From Aquirufa antheringensis (GTDB lineage Bacteria > Bacteroidota > Bacteroidia > Cytophagales > Spirosomataceae): a DNA stretch of 64,000 nucleotides. Under the pieces are notes generated by a model. The model made no database searches and was not told the DNA's origin. It worked only from the letters and a program-made list of their open reading frames with translations. Both the position numbers and the translations under genes were made by a program. Where the stretch lies: NCBI RefSeq assembly GCF_004307425.1, contig NZ_SEWZ01000001.1, forward strand, positions 187,662 through 251,661, in the 5' to 3' direction. Shown here one piece after another: positions 18,161 to 27,652 of the stretch (position 1 is the stretch's first letter; every line of letters begins with the position of its first letter).

Positions 18161-20593
18161 GTGTTTAATAAGACCAAGCATTTGAATTCATTTATTTTTT
18201 CTAATCCTCCACATTCATTCGATCCTGCCCAGGTGCTCGAAGACTATCGCTTGGCCGTTATTAGCCGCGCTTGTAGTCTTTTAGTGCGTAAAGAGGTCTT
18301 TTCTGGCCGGGCGAAGTTTGGTATTTATGGGGATGGAAAAGAGTTATGCCAAATCGCTTTAGCGCGGTCTATGCGCCCAGGGGACTATATTTCGGGTTAT
18401 TACAGAGATCAAACGATTGGTGCCGCCATCGGGGATTTAACCTGGCCACAGTACTTTGCGCAACTATACGGTCATCCCGATATTCAATTTGACCCACATT
18501 CAGGTGGACGTCAGATGAATAATCACCACGCCACTCGCTGGTTAGATGAAGTCGGCAAATGGCTAGATCAGACCTCTCGATACAATACCGTGGCCGGAAT
18601 TTCGTCCACAGCGGGCCAAATACCCCGTGCTTTGGGCATTGCCTACGCCTCTAAAATGTACCGGGAAAGGGCAGATTTAAAAGATCATGAAGCACTTTTC
18701 TCTAAACAGGGTCAGGAAGTTTGTTTCACCACGATAGGGGATGCATCCACATCTGAAGGCATGTTTTTAGAGTGTATTAACGCCGCCGGAGTGTTGCAGA
18801 TTCCTATTGTCTTTTCGGTCTGGGATGATGGATATGGTATCTCGGTGCCTATTGAATTTCAAACAACAAAATCATCCATTTCGAAGGCATTAGCGGGTTA
18901 TCAGCGTAATGAGCAGGAGAAAGGACTCGAAATTATACAAGTAAAAGCCTGGGATTATCCCGGTTTAGTGGCGGCCTATCAAAAGGCGGCAGAATTAGCA
19001 CGCAAGGACTTTGTTCCGTGCTTAGTTCACGTCATCGAATGTACGCAACCACAAGGTCACTCGGCTTCCGGTTCTCACGAACGCTACAAATCAGCGGAAC
19101 GCTTAGCTTGGGAATTAGAGGCTGATTGTAACGTGTTGTTCCGTCAATGGGTTTTAGCTGAAAATATAGCCTCCGAAGAGCAATTAAAAGCCATCGACGA
19201 GGAGGCCTCCGTGTTAGCGCGCAAGTACCAGAAAGAAGCCTTTGCGGCCTATATGGCCTCGGTTGAAGTAGATAAAAAGGGTTTTTTACGCATCGCGAAA
19301 AACCTATTAGAATCCACCAATGAACCTAGTTTATTGCAGCCCATTATCGATGAATTAAACGCGCTGCCTTATCCTATTTTTAGCGATTTAGTGCGAGCAG
19401 GTCGCAAGACCTTGCGCGCTTTTCGATTCTACCAAGGGCCTGCAGTTAAACTACTGCGCAAGTGGTTAGATGACCTCGAAAAATTAAACAGAAGACGCTT
19501 CAGTTCACATCAAATGAGTGAGTCGGATGAGTCTCCTTTGTTAATTCAAGGCGTGAAACCGACCTATGAAAAAGAACCCGTTTTAGTAGATGGAAGGGAA
19601 ATTCTGAATAAGGCTTTTTCGCAGTTTTTAGAAGATCCACGTGTATTTATCCTCGGCGAAGACGTAGGGAAAATAGGGGATGTGAATCAAACGTTAGCCG
19701 GATTACAAGAGAAATTTGGGCCGCTGAAAGTGACCGATACTGGTATTCGCGAAGTAAGTATTGTAGGCCAGGGAATCGGTGCTTCGATGCGTGGTTTGCG
19801 ACCGATAGTAGAGATTCAGTATTTGGATTACATATTCTACCCATTCCCCGTGTTATCGGATGACTGGGCTTGTTTACATTACCGCACTGCAGGTGGTCAA
19901 AAAGCCCCCATGATTCTTCGTACGAGGGGTCATCGCTTGGAGGGTATTTGGCATTCTGGAAGCCCTATGGCCGTTTTAATCAACGGTTTACGCGGCGTGC
20001 ATTTCTGCGTTCCTCGTAACATGACGCAGGCAGCTGGGATGTACCGCACGCTTTTAAAGGGCGATGATCCGGGAATTGTGATCGAATGCTTGAACGGATA
20101 TCGTTTGAAAGAGCCTATGCCGTCTAATTTAACCGAAATCGAGGTGCCACTTGGTATCCCTGAAATATTGCGCGAGGGTACAGACCTTACGGTCGTAACG
20201 TATGGTTCGATGTGTCGAATTGTGATGGAAGCGGCGGAGACGTTGGCGGGACTAGGAATTTCCGTAGAGGTGATCGATGCCCAAACTCTATTGCCATTTG
20301 ACAGACACCACAGCATTTTAGCTTCGATTCAAAAGACCCACCGCGTGATTTTCGCAGATGAAGATATGCCGGGTGGAGCATCTGCTTATATGATGCAGGA
20401 GGTCTTAGATAAACAAGGAGCCTTTACCTGGTTAGAAAGTCCAGCCGTTTGTATCGCGGCAACGGCTCACCGACCAGCTTACAGTTCGGATGGAGATTAT
20501 TTCTCTAAGCCTAACACCGAGAATGTCGTGGATGCCGTCTACGAAATCATGCGAGAATCGGATCCGTCGACCTATCCAGCTATCTATTTTTAA
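18161..20593 (+). CDS. Fused alpha-beta thiamine-dependent E1 dehydrogenase (2-oxo acid dehydrogenase E1)
   Basis: Thiamine-diphosphate enzyme decarboxylating a 2-oxo acid and passing the acyl group to lipoyl-E2. The N-terminal half is the alpha subunit, with thiamine/Mg motif GDASTSEGMFLECIN and GYGISVP. The C-terminal half (from about residue 480) is the beta subunit (FILGEDVGKIGDVNQ, GLRPIVEIQYLDY, TYGSMCRIVMEAAE). The fused format is typical of Bacteroidota branched-chain 2-oxoacid enzymes. No ATG fits: candidates are TTG 18146 or 18149, GTG 18161 and TTG 18182, so the start is uncertain. nuoI begins 1 bp after the stop. No E2 or E3 gene is nearby. Confidence 0.88.
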   Translation: MFNKTKHLNSFIFSNPPHSFDPAQVLEDYRLAVISRACSLLVRKEVFSGRAKFGIYGDGKELCQIALARSMRPGDYISGYYRDQTIGAAIGDLTWPQYFAQLYGHPDIQFDPHSGGRQMNNHHATRWLDEVGKWLDQTSRYNTVAGISSTAGQIPRALGIAYASKMYRERADLKDHEALFSKQGQEVCFTTIGDASTSEGMFLECINAAGVLQIPIVFSVWDDGYGISVPIEFQTTKSSISKALAGYQRNEQEKGLEIIQVKAWDYPGLVAAYQKAAELARKDFVPCLVHVIECTQPQGHSASGSHERYKSAERLAWELEADCNVLFRQWVLAENIASEEQLKAIDEEASVLARKYQKEAFAAYMASVEVDKKGFLRIAKNLLESTNEPSLLQPIIDELNALPYPIFSDLVRAGRKTLRAFRFYQGPAVKLLRKWLDDLEKLNRRRFSSHQMSESDESPLLIQGVKPTYEKEPVLVDGREILNKAFSQFLEDPRVFILGEDVGKIGDVNQTLAGLQEKFGPLKVTDTGIREVSIVGQGIGASMRGLRPIVEIQYLDYIFYPFPVLSDDWACLHYRTAGGQKAPMILRTRGHRLEGIWHSGSPMAVLINGLRGVHFCVPRNMTQAAGMYRTLLKGDDPGIVIECLNGYRLKEPMPSNLTEIEVPLGIPEILREGTDLTVVTYGSMCRIVMEAAETLAGLGISVEVIDAQTLLPFDRHHSILASIQKTHRVIFADEDMPGGASAYMMQEVLDKQGAFTWLESPAVCIAATAHRPAYSSDGDYFSKPNTENVVDAVYEIMRESDPSTYPAIYF

Positions 20594-20594
20594 G

Positions 20595-21305
20595 ATGAAA
20601 GCGTATTTTCAGGCTATTTGGGATGGAATTCAGAGTACTCGAAAGGGGATGGCTTTGACGTGGAAGCATGCCTGGGCCGCTCGGAATCAACGCAGCATCC
20701 AAAATATTCAAGATCCTGATTATTTTAATCAAAAGGCTGGTATTGTCACACTTCAATACCCGCAGCAACAAATACCCACTCCCGTTAACGGGCGCTACCA
20801 ATTGCACAACGAAATGGATGATTGCATCGTCTGTGATAAATGTGTGAAAGTCTGTCCGGTGGACTGCATCGAAATCGATCCTATCAAAGCAACGGGTTTA
20901 GTGGGAACGGCTTCTGACGGCTCGCCCATTCGTTTATATGCCGCGAAATTCGATATAGACATGTCCAAATGCTGCTTCTGCGGCCTTTGTACCACCGTTT
21001 GTCCGACCGAATGTTTGACGATGACCTCGGAATACGATTTCTCCGTTTTCGATGTGAAGGAACATAATTTTGAATTCGCGAACTTGACCCCGGAACAAGC
21101 GGCTGAAAAGCGCGCGTTGTACGAGCAATTTGTAGCGGAAAAAGAAGCAGCGAAAGAAGCAGCGAAAGAGGCAGCGAAAACGGCAGAACCTACTGAAGCG
21201 CCGACTACTGAATCAACGGAGGAAAAACCTGCTACTCCTAAACCAGCCTTCAAGCCCGCCTTTAAGCCTAGTTTTAAACCGAAGCCTAAACCTGACGCCG
21301 AATGA
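20595..21305 (+). CDS. nuoI: NADH-quinone oxidoreductase subunit I with an extended C-terminal tail
   Basis: Ferredoxin-like subunit of complex I carrying two 4Fe-4S clusters. The ligands are C77/C80/C83/C87 (CIVCDKCVKVCP) and C126/C129/C132/C136 (with the CFCGLCTTVCP segment), with C91 and C140 pairing across. The ATG at 20595 gives MKAYFQAIWDGIQS; the longer upstream frame lies inside the E1 gene. After about residue 180 comes an unusual low-complexity tail: three KEAA units, a Thr/Glu/Pro stretch and repeated FKP units ending at residue 236. Many NuoI proteins stop at about 165-180 residues. It overlaps nuoJ by 4 bp. Confidence 0.93.
   Translation: MKAYFQAIWDGIQSTRKGMALTWKHAWAARNQRSIQNIQDPDYFNQKAGIVTLQYPQQQIPTPVNGRYQLHNEMDDCIVCDKCVKVCPVDCIEIDPIKATGLVGTASDGSPIRLYAAKFDIDMSKCCFCGLCTTVCPTECLTMTSEYDFSVFDVKEHNFEFANLTPEQAAEKRALYEQFVAEKEAAKEAAKEAAKTAEPTEAPTTESTEEKPATPKPAFKPAFKPSFKPKPKPDAE
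21144..21292 (+). repeat. Tandem repeats encoding the NuoI tail
   Basis: Three near-identical 12-bp units (GAAGCAGCGAAA, 21144-21179; the third differs by one base) encode KEAA-type repeats. Further on (about 21243-21292) shorter repeats encode PAFKPAFKPSFKPKPKP. Both would be prone to length change by slippage while keeping frame. Confidence 0.8.
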
Positions 21306-21808
21306 GCCCGCTTGTGATCGCATTCTTGGTATTAGCCATGTTGACCTGCGGAAGCGCGTTGTCGATGTTGTGGACAAAGAATTTGTTGCATGCGGCTTTG
21401 GCTATGTTCTTGACGATGCTCGGCCTAGCCGGACTGTACGTCTTAGCTTATGCGGACGTTTTAGCGGTCGCGCATTTATTGGTTTATGTGGGTGGTGTGT
21501 TAATCTTGATCTTATTTGGGATTATGTTAACTAATCAAACGGATCCAGCCACCGGGAAGAACCACTTGATGACGCGGGAATCAGGTCGATTGTTGCCTTT
21601 TTCGATTGGATTATCTTTTTTCTTAGGCCTTTTCTGGTTATTCACGAAAGGACCTTGGGTGATTAACTTACCAGTGACGGGAGATTCTAAATTACGGGAA
21701 GTAGGCTTAGGCTTATTGACCGAATATGCTTTTCCGTTCGAATTAGCAGGCGTGTTTTTATTGATTGCCTTAATAGGCGCCACTTTTGTCGCGAAGAACC
21801 ATGACTGA
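21302..21808 (+). CDS. nuoJ: NADH-quinone oxidoreductase subunit J
   Basis: Membrane subunit of complex I, 168 residues with five hydrophobic helices. The third helix contains the conserved YVGGVLILILFGIMLTNQ segment (pi-bulge helix region). The start ATG overlaps the nuoI stop (ATGA) and its end overlaps nuoK by 8 bp, so the three are translationally coupled. Confidence 0.93.
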   Translation: MSPLVIAFLVLAMLTCGSALSMLWTKNLLHAALAMFLTMLGLAGLYVLAYADVLAVAHLLVYVGGVLILILFGIMLTNQTDPATGKNHLMTRESGRLLPFSIGLSFFLGLFWLFTKGPWVINLPVTGDSKLREVGLGLLTEYAFPFELAGVFLLIALIGATFVAKNHD

Positions 21809-22106
21809 TATTCCGGTAATCTATTTCTTGTGGGTGTCTGCGTTTCTGTTTGCGACGGGAATATCGATTTTGCTAGTGAAAAAGAATACGATTTTCGTGT
21901 TGATGGGAATTGAATTGATTTTGAACGCGGCTAATTTGAATTTGGTCGCTTTTTCTAAAAATGATCCTTCCTTGCAAGGCTTGTATCTGAGTATTTTCGT
22001 GTTAGTGGTGGGTGTGTGCGAGATGGCGATCGCTTTAGCGATTATTTTGCAAGTCTACCGAAACTACCGCGCGATCGAAGTGGATCAATTCAAATCTGAA
22101 TACTAG
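21801..22106 (+). CDS. nuoK: NADH-quinone oxidoreductase subunit K
   Basis: Three-helix membrane subunit of complex I, 101 residues. The proton-pathway glutamates are seen in LMGIELILNAANLN (Glu36 type) and in CEMAIALAIILQVYR (Glu72 type). The ATG at 21801 (MTDIPVIYFLWVSA) is the expected start; an upstream frame inside nuoJ is rejected. nuoL, M and N do not follow. Instead the stop shares the palindrome CTAG with the stop of the convergent uvrC. Confidence 0.94.
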   Translation: MTDIPVIYFLWVSAFLFATGISILLVKKNTIFVLMGIELILNAANLNLVAFSKNDPSLQGLYLSIFVLVVGVCEMAIALAIILQVYRNYRAIEVDQFKSEY

Positions 22107-23905
22107 AGGTTATCCAGTTGTTTTTTGAATTGGAGGGCTTTCATTTTGCCTAGGACTTTGGCCAAATCCTCTTCAGACGCCTCCTTCAGCTGCGCAACCG
22201 TCCCAAAAGCTTTCAACAACTTAGCCGCCGTCAATTTCCCAATTCCATCCATGGTCTCCAATTGCGACACGATGAAGTTTTTGCTCCGCTTATTTCTATG
22301 CGCCGTAATCCCAAACCGGTGCGCCTCATCCCGCAACTGTTGAATCAGTTTCAGCGACTCCGATTTCTTATCTATATAGAGAGGTAAGCTATCCTCTGGG
22401 AAATAAATCTCTTCTAAACGCTTCGCAATCCCGATGATGGGGATTTGGCCATATAATCCAATGGCTTTTAAGGCATCACACGCCGAACTCAACTGCCCTT
22501 TTCCACCGTCGACAATAATCAGATTAGGAAGTTCAGCCTCTTCTTCTAACAGACGCGTATACCGCCGGGTTATCACCTCGTACATCGTGGCAAAATCATC
22601 TGGACCTTCGACCGTTTTAGGCGTGAAGGTGCGGTAATCCTTTTTCGACGGCAGCGAATTTTTGAAACACACCATCGCCGAGACCGGATTCGTTCCTTGC
22701 AAGTTCGAGTTGTCGAAACATTCGATGTGTTTAGGTAGGTCGTTCAGGCGCAAATCGTTTTTCAACTTGATCATCACGCGCATCTTGCGATCGCCACCAC
22801 TTTCCTCTGCAGCCTTGCGGTCCGCTTTCTCTTTTCGGAAGTACAAGACGTTCTTTAGCGACATATCTAGGAGCTTCCGCTTGTCGCCTTGACTAGGCAG
22901 CGTGTTTTTTGCGCCCTCGAATTCGATGGACATGGGGATGTTGGTAATAATTTCTTTGGCCTTACTCTGAAACTGATTCCGCTTCTCCCAAATCAACATC
23001 GTCAACAATTCCGCCTCATCCTCTTCTAATTTCTTCTTCACCTCCCAGGTTTGCGATTGCAAAATCGTCCCGTTAATGACCTTCATGAAGTTAATGTAGG
23101 CCAATGACTCATCGGACACCATCGAAAATACATCCACATCATGAATCGATGGATTTACCACGGTCGACTTCGCCTGGAAGTTCTCCAGTAACTGCCACTT
23201 CTCTTTCCACTCCTGCGCCTGCTCAAAAGCGAGCCGGGTGGAGGCTTCTTGCATCTGAGCGATAAAAAAGGTCTTCGCCTTCTGGTAATTTCCCTTCAAA
23301 ATCTGCGACACTTGATCAATGTACTCCATATAGCGCGCCTCCTGCTCTAAACCCTCGCAAGGTCCTTTGCAATTCCCAATATGGTACTCTAAACAGACCT
23401 TGTATTTTCCCGCCTCGATATGCGATTCTTTTAAATTCAGCGCACACGTCCGCAGCGGATACAGCTGGTGCAGCATCTCCAGCAGCGCATTCATTAATTT
23501 AGGATTCGCATAAGGCCCAAAAAACGTCCCCATCGCATGATTTATCCGGCGCTCCGTCACCAATTTAGGAAAGCGCTCGCGGGTCAAGCAAATAAACGGA
23601 TAGGTCTTGTCGTCTCTTAATAAGATATTATACTTCGGCTGAAACTGCTTGATGAGTGTATTCTCTAAAAGCAAAGCATCAAACTCGGAGTGAACAATCG
23701 TAAACTCTAGCTTTCGAATCTGCGAAACCAGTCGCCTTGTCTTATTGTCCTTTCCTTTTGTATTCGTGAAATACGAGCTAACCCGGTTCTTTAAATTCTT
23801 GGCCTTTCCTATATAAATAATGGTTCCCGCTTCATCAAAGTAGCGGTAAACCCCCGGATCTTCGGGTAAAGAGGGAAGGATAGATTTAGGGTCAAAGGTG
23901 GACAT
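22103..23905 (-). CDS. uvrC: UvrABC system protein C
   Basis: Nuclease subunit that makes both cuts in nucleotide excision repair. In order: a GIY-YIG domain (about residues 10-95, GVYRYFDEAGTIIYIGKAKNLKNRVSSYF), a cysteine-containing region (CLEYHIGNCKGPCEG), a UVR helix-turn region (about 205-240), an RNase H-like endonuclease domain (HIECFDNSNLQGTNPVSAMV, LIIVDGGKGQLSSA) and a C-terminal helix-hairpin-helix (MDGIGKLTAAKLLKAFG). The 600-residue length is normal. It probably forms a single-gene unit. Confidence 0.96.
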   Translation of the reverse strand: MSTFDPKSILPSLPEDPGVYRYFDEAGTIIYIGKAKNLKNRVSSYFTNTKGKDNKTRRLVSQIRKLEFTIVHSEFDALLLENTLIKQFQPKYNILLRDDKTYPFICLTRERFPKLVTERRINHAMGTFFGPYANPKLMNALLEMLHQLYPLRTCALNLKESHIEAGKYKVCLEYHIGNCKGPCEGLEQEARYMEYIDQVSQILKGNYQKAKTFFIAQMQEASTRLAFEQAQEWKEKWQLLENFQAKSTVVNPSIHDVDVFSMVSDESLAYINFMKVINGTILQSQTWEVKKKLEEDEAELLTMLIWEKRNQFQSKAKEIITNIPMSIEFEGAKNTLPSQGDKRKLLDMSLKNVLYFRKEKADRKAAEESGGDRKMRVMIKLKNDLRLNDLPKHIECFDNSNLQGTNPVSAMVCFKNSLPSKKDYRTFTPKTVEGPDDFATMYEVITRRYTRLLEEEAELPNLIIVDGGKGQLSSACDALKAIGLYGQIPIIGIAKRLEEIYFPEDSLPLYIDKKSESLKLIQQLRDEAHRFGITAHRNKRSKNFIVSQLETMDGIGKLTAAKLLKAFGTVAQLKEASEEDLAKVLGKMKALQFKKQLDNL

Positions 23906-24399
23906 AGGCCAAAATTAAGCAAAATTCTCTTCTTTGTATTTTTTGTAATTATCTAAGGTGACTCTTTCTTGATTAAGCCCAGATTAATACGTTATTATGC
24001 GTGGGTTAAGGAACATCAAAATCACGACAAAAACAGCTTTTCTGCCGACCAATGCCTTGTTCTTTATTGTATTCAAATGATGAAATAGGCCTCCTGAGGG
24101 CCTATTAAGAGAATACTTCTATTTAAAATAAAAAAAATGAAAAAATATCGAGTGAAAACTTGTGCAGGTTGTTAGAATTGGACATATTTGGCTGTATGTA
24201 ATAGTGTAGCATAGTTAAGAAAGGTATTCTATTTCCGAATCGTTTCCTGCTCTGTGTTGTATTATTTGAAGAATTTGTTTGACGAATAAACCTGTTTAAA
24301 AGCTTAAAATGAATTATCAACCATTATCAGAAAGGAGGCATATCGAACTTTAACACATGAAACCCAAAATTTAATTTAAAAACTAACTTAATCTTTATT
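23906..24399. other. Long AT-rich intergenic region between uvrC and susC locus 1
   Basis: 494 bp between divergent genes with no convincing ORF. It holds an 8-bp inverted repeat AATAGGCC/GGCCTATT (24085-24107, 7-nt loop) without a T-run, several A-tracts (24121-24145), and near-consensus -7 boxes such as TATTATTTG near 24260. A purine-rich AAAGGAGG at about 24331 is not placed before a start. The leader of the SusC gene probably lies here. I see no RNA gene. Confidence 0.5.
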
Positions 24400-27300
24400 A
24401 TGAAAAACAATTTTTACCAAAGTCTACGAAGCTTTCTTTTGCTAGCGATAGTGATGCTAGGAAGCTTTTCGTCATTTGCCCAAGACCGTAAGGTTACAGG
24501 TAAAGTCTCTGGGACAGATTCTCAGGGAATTCCGGGTGTAAGTATCTTAGTAAAAGGAACAAACACAGGAGCTACTACAGATGTTAACGGTGCATTCTCT
24601 GTAACTGTTAAATCTGCAACAGCTGTTTTAAACATTACAGCTGTAGGTTACAAGTCTCAATCCATTACAGTAGGTTCTCAATCTTCTATTAATGTAACAT
24701 TAGCAGAAGACAATTCTCAGTTAGATGAGGTAATCGTAACAGGTTACTCAGTAACGAACAAGAAGGAATCTACAGCTGCTGCTTCTATCGTTAAAGCGAA
24801 GGATTTGCAAATCGCACCTACAGGTAACGTAGAGCAACAATTACAAGGTCGTGTAGCCGGTGTTACTTTGATCACTAACGGACAACCAGGTACGAACAGT
24901 ATCATCCGTGTACGTGGTTTCGGCGCATTTGGTGGTAACGAGCCATTGTATGTTGTTGATGGAGTTCCTGTAGGAACAACTGATTTCCTTTCTCCAGATG
25001 ATATCGAGTCTACTACTGTCTTGAAAGATGCAGCAGCGGCTTCTATCTATGGTGCTCGTGCAGCGAACGGTGTAATCGTTTACACAACTAAGCGTGGTGC
25101 GCGTAACAAAGGTATCACTGTTACTTACGATGGATTGTACGGTGGTACTGATCCTAACGTAGGTGGTGTAGCTAAAATGTTAACTCCTCAAGAGCAAGCA
25201 GACTGGACTCACGTAGGTTACCGTAACAATGCGGCGGCTAACGGAACGTCAGTAGCTTATACTCACCCTCAGTATGGTACTTCAGCGCAAGCTACATTAC
25301 CTACTTATTTGCACTTCAATGGCGCAAATGGTGTGAACTCTGGTGATATGGCTGCAGCTCAAGCAGCTTATGCAGCTAATCCTTTGACTACTTTCGTAAT
25401 CAAAACAAATAAGGCTGGTACTAACTGGTATGATGAAATTACTCGTTTCGGTTCTACTATGCGTCACTCATTAGGTATCCAAGGTGGAACAGCGACAGGT
25501 CGTTTCTATTTAGGTTTATCTGGCCAAGAGCAAGAAGGTATTTTGATTCGTAATAATTTCAAGCGTTATTCTGCGCGTTTCAACTCAGAGTTTGATTTAG
25601 GTAAAAAAGTACGTATTGGTGAAAATATCCAAATGACGTATCGTTCAGTAATTGGTCAAGCAGGTGGTAATAACGGTTTAGGTGTAGCTGGTGATGAATC
25701 AGTAATCTTATCTGCTTACCGTATGCCTACAGCTATTCCAGTTTATGATGAGTTCGGAAGCTTCGCGTCTACTAAGGCTGCAGGTTTTAACAACCCACGT
25801 AACCCAGTTCGTCAAATCTTACGTAACAACTCAAACGATAATAATTACAATGCTTCTGCATTTGGTAACGTATACGTTGAGTATGAGCCAATCAAAGATT
25901 TAATTATCAAATCTTCAATCGGTGGTCAATATGCAGGTTATGCATACAAAGATTATAACTACAAATACTTAGGTGATTCAGAGCCAGAGGCTTCTAACTC
26001 ATTCGGTGAAGGTTCAGGTTATAACTTCGCTTATACTTTCACAAATACAGCTGCTTACAAAACGAAGTGGAGAAAGCATGGTTTAAATGCGTTAATTGGT
26101 ATGGAAGCATTGAATACAGGAGCGGGTCGTCAGATCTCAGGTTCAGGTATCAATCCATTCTCAATGGATACGGATTTCGTAACTTTATCATCTGTACAGT
26201 CACCTGTAGTTAACTCAGGTTTGTATTCTGGTGTTAATTTCTACTCTTTATTCTCTAAGTTAGATTATAACTTCAATGAGAAGTACTATGTAACTGGAGT
26301 TGTTCGTCGTGACGGATCATCTCGTTTCGGTTCGGAGAATCGTTATGGTATCTTCCCTGCAGTATCTGCTGCTTGGAGAGTAACATCTGAAGAATTTATG
26401 AAGGATCTTCCTGCTATCTCTGATTTAAAAATCCGTGGTGGTTGGGGTTTAATGGGTAACTCGAATAACGTAGACCCTGCTAACCAGTTCTCTTTATATG
26501 CTGCTAACCGTGGTAACTCATTCTATCCAATCGATGGTCAATCATCAGGAGCGAACGAAGGATACTACCGTTCTCGTATCGGTAACCCAGCTGCGAAGTG
26601 GGAGACTTCAGAAACAATGAACATTGGTTTTGATGCAACTCTTTACAATGGTAAGTGGGAAATCGTATTAGACGTTTGGAGAAAAGATACACGTGATTTA
26701 TTATTCAACGTGCCTCTTCCAGCGGTAGTAGGACCATCTGCTTCTGCACCTTCAGTAAACGTTGCTAAGATGCGTAACCAAGGTATTGATTTCCAAATCA
26801 TTAACCGTGGAAACATCACTTCAGATTTGAAGTATGAATTAACATTGAACAATTCATTCTTAAAGAACGAAATCGTTGCATTTGCTCCTGGTATCACGAA
26901 CTTAACAGGTGGTGCATTCCGTGGAATCACTCCAGTACGTATGGAAGTAGGTCGTTCTCTATCTTCATTCTACGGATACCAAGTAATTGGATACTTCAAC
27001 TCAGCTGCTGAAGTAGCTGCTGCTCCAGCACAAGATGGAAAAGGCTTAGGTCGTTTCCGTTATGCGGATATCAATGGTGATGGTAAAATCACGACTGATG
27101 ACCGTACCTTCCTAGGTTCTCCAGTACCAACTTACACAGGTGGTATCAACGTAGGTTTGACTTACAAAGATTTTGAATTTGCAACGTATTTATATGCATC
27201 TGCAGGTAACAAAATCTGGAACCAATCTAAGTGGTTTACAGACTTCTTCGGAACGTTTGAAGGATCAGGTAAAGGTGAGCGTGCGAAGCAATCATGGACT

Positions 27301-27633
27301 CCAGCATTAGGAAATAGCGCTGCTGCTCCTATTTGGGAATCAGCTTCGAACTTATCTACTTCAGCCGCAGCTAACTCTTGGTATGTAGAAGATGGTGATT
27401 ATATTCGTGTTCAAAATATTTCGTTAGGATACAATATTCCTAAGAACTATACATCTAAGTTAGGTATCAAGCGTGCAAAGTTTACTTTGTCAGCTAACAA
27501 CATTTTCACTATAACTAAATACAAAGGTTTAGATCCAGGTGTAGGTGGTGCAGCAGATACAGGATTCGGTATTGATGTGGGTAACTACCCAGTGACTCGT
27601 TCATTCAACGCATCAATCAACTTGACTTTTTAA
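24400..27633 (+). CDS. SusC/RagA-family TonB-linked outer-membrane protein (locus 1)
   Basis: TonB-dependent outer-membrane importer of 1077 residues that pairs with the SusD lipoprotein. A signal peptide ends at SSFAQ. A carboxypeptidase-regulatory-like domain follows (about 30-105, VTGKVSGTDSQGIPGVSILVKGTNTGATTDVNG), then the plug domain (about 120-235, with the SusC signature LYVVDGVPVG and DAAAASIYGARAANGVIVYTTKRG). The 22-strand barrel ends in the aromatic SFNASINLTF. Codon use is strongly biased (CGT, GGT, AAC, TTA) compared with neighbours, suggesting very high expression. Substrate is unknown. Confidence 0.95.
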   Translation: MKNNFYQSLRSFLLLAIVMLGSFSSFAQDRKVTGKVSGTDSQGIPGVSILVKGTNTGATTDVNGAFSVTVKSATAVLNITAVGYKSQSITVGSQSSINVTLAEDNSQLDEVIVTGYSVTNKKESTAAASIVKAKDLQIAPTGNVEQQLQGRVAGVTLITNGQPGTNSIIRVRGFGAFGGNEPLYVVDGVPVGTTDFLSPDDIESTTVLKDAAAASIYGARAANGVIVYTTKRGARNKGITVTYDGLYGGTDPNVGGVAKMLTPQEQADWTHVGYRNNAAANGTSVAYTHPQYGTSAQATLPTYLHFNGANGVNSGDMAAAQAAYAANPLTTFVIKTNKAGTNWYDEITRFGSTMRHSLGIQGGTATGRFYLGLSGQEQEGILIRNNFKRYSARFNSEFDLGKKVRIGENIQMTYRSVIGQAGGNNGLGVAGDESVILSAYRMPTAIPVYDEFGSFASTKAAGFNNPRNPVRQILRNNSNDNNYNASAFGNVYVEYEPIKDLIIKSSIGGQYAGYAYKDYNYKYLGDSEPEASNSFGEGSGYNFAYTFTNTAAYKTKWRKHGLNALIGMEALNTGAGRQISGSGINPFSMDTDFVTLSSVQSPVVNSGLYSGVNFYSLFSKLDYNFNEKYYVTGVVRRDGSSRFGSENRYGIFPAVSAAWRVTSEEFMKDLPAISDLKIRGGWGLMGNSNNVDPANQFSLYAANRGNSFYPIDGQSSGANEGYYRSRIGNPAAKWETSETMNIGFDATLYNGKWEIVLDVWRKDTRDLLFNVPLPAVVGPSASAPSVNVAKMRNQGIDFQIINRGNITSDLKYELTLNNSFLKNEIVAFAPGITNLTGGAFRGITPVRMEVGRSLSSFYGYQVIGYFNSAAEVAAAPAQDGKGLGRFRYADINGDGKITTDDRTFLGSPVPTYTGGINVGLTYKDFEFATYLYASAGNKIWNQSKWFTDFFGTFEGSGKGERAKQSWTPALGNSAAAPIWESASNLSTSAAANSWYVEDGDYIRVQNISLGYNIPKNYTSKLGIKRAKFTLSANNIFTITKYKGLDPGVGGAADTGFGIDVGNYPVTRSFNASINLTF

Positions 27634-27652
27634 TTAGCAATAGCCATAATTA

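Noticed and set aside
20490-20594. Extended N-terminus of NuoI
   Set aside because: The 35 extra codons lie inside the E1 gene in another frame; the ATG at 20595 gives the conserved NuoI start.
20795-21253. Minus-strand 152-codon open frame opposite nuoI
   Set aside because: It mirrors the Ala/Lys-rich repetitive tail of NuoI; its serine/alanine-rich translation has no family features.
24085-24107. Terminator at AATAGGCC/GGCCTATT
   Set aside because: No T-run on either side and no gene end next to it; both flanking genes start here.
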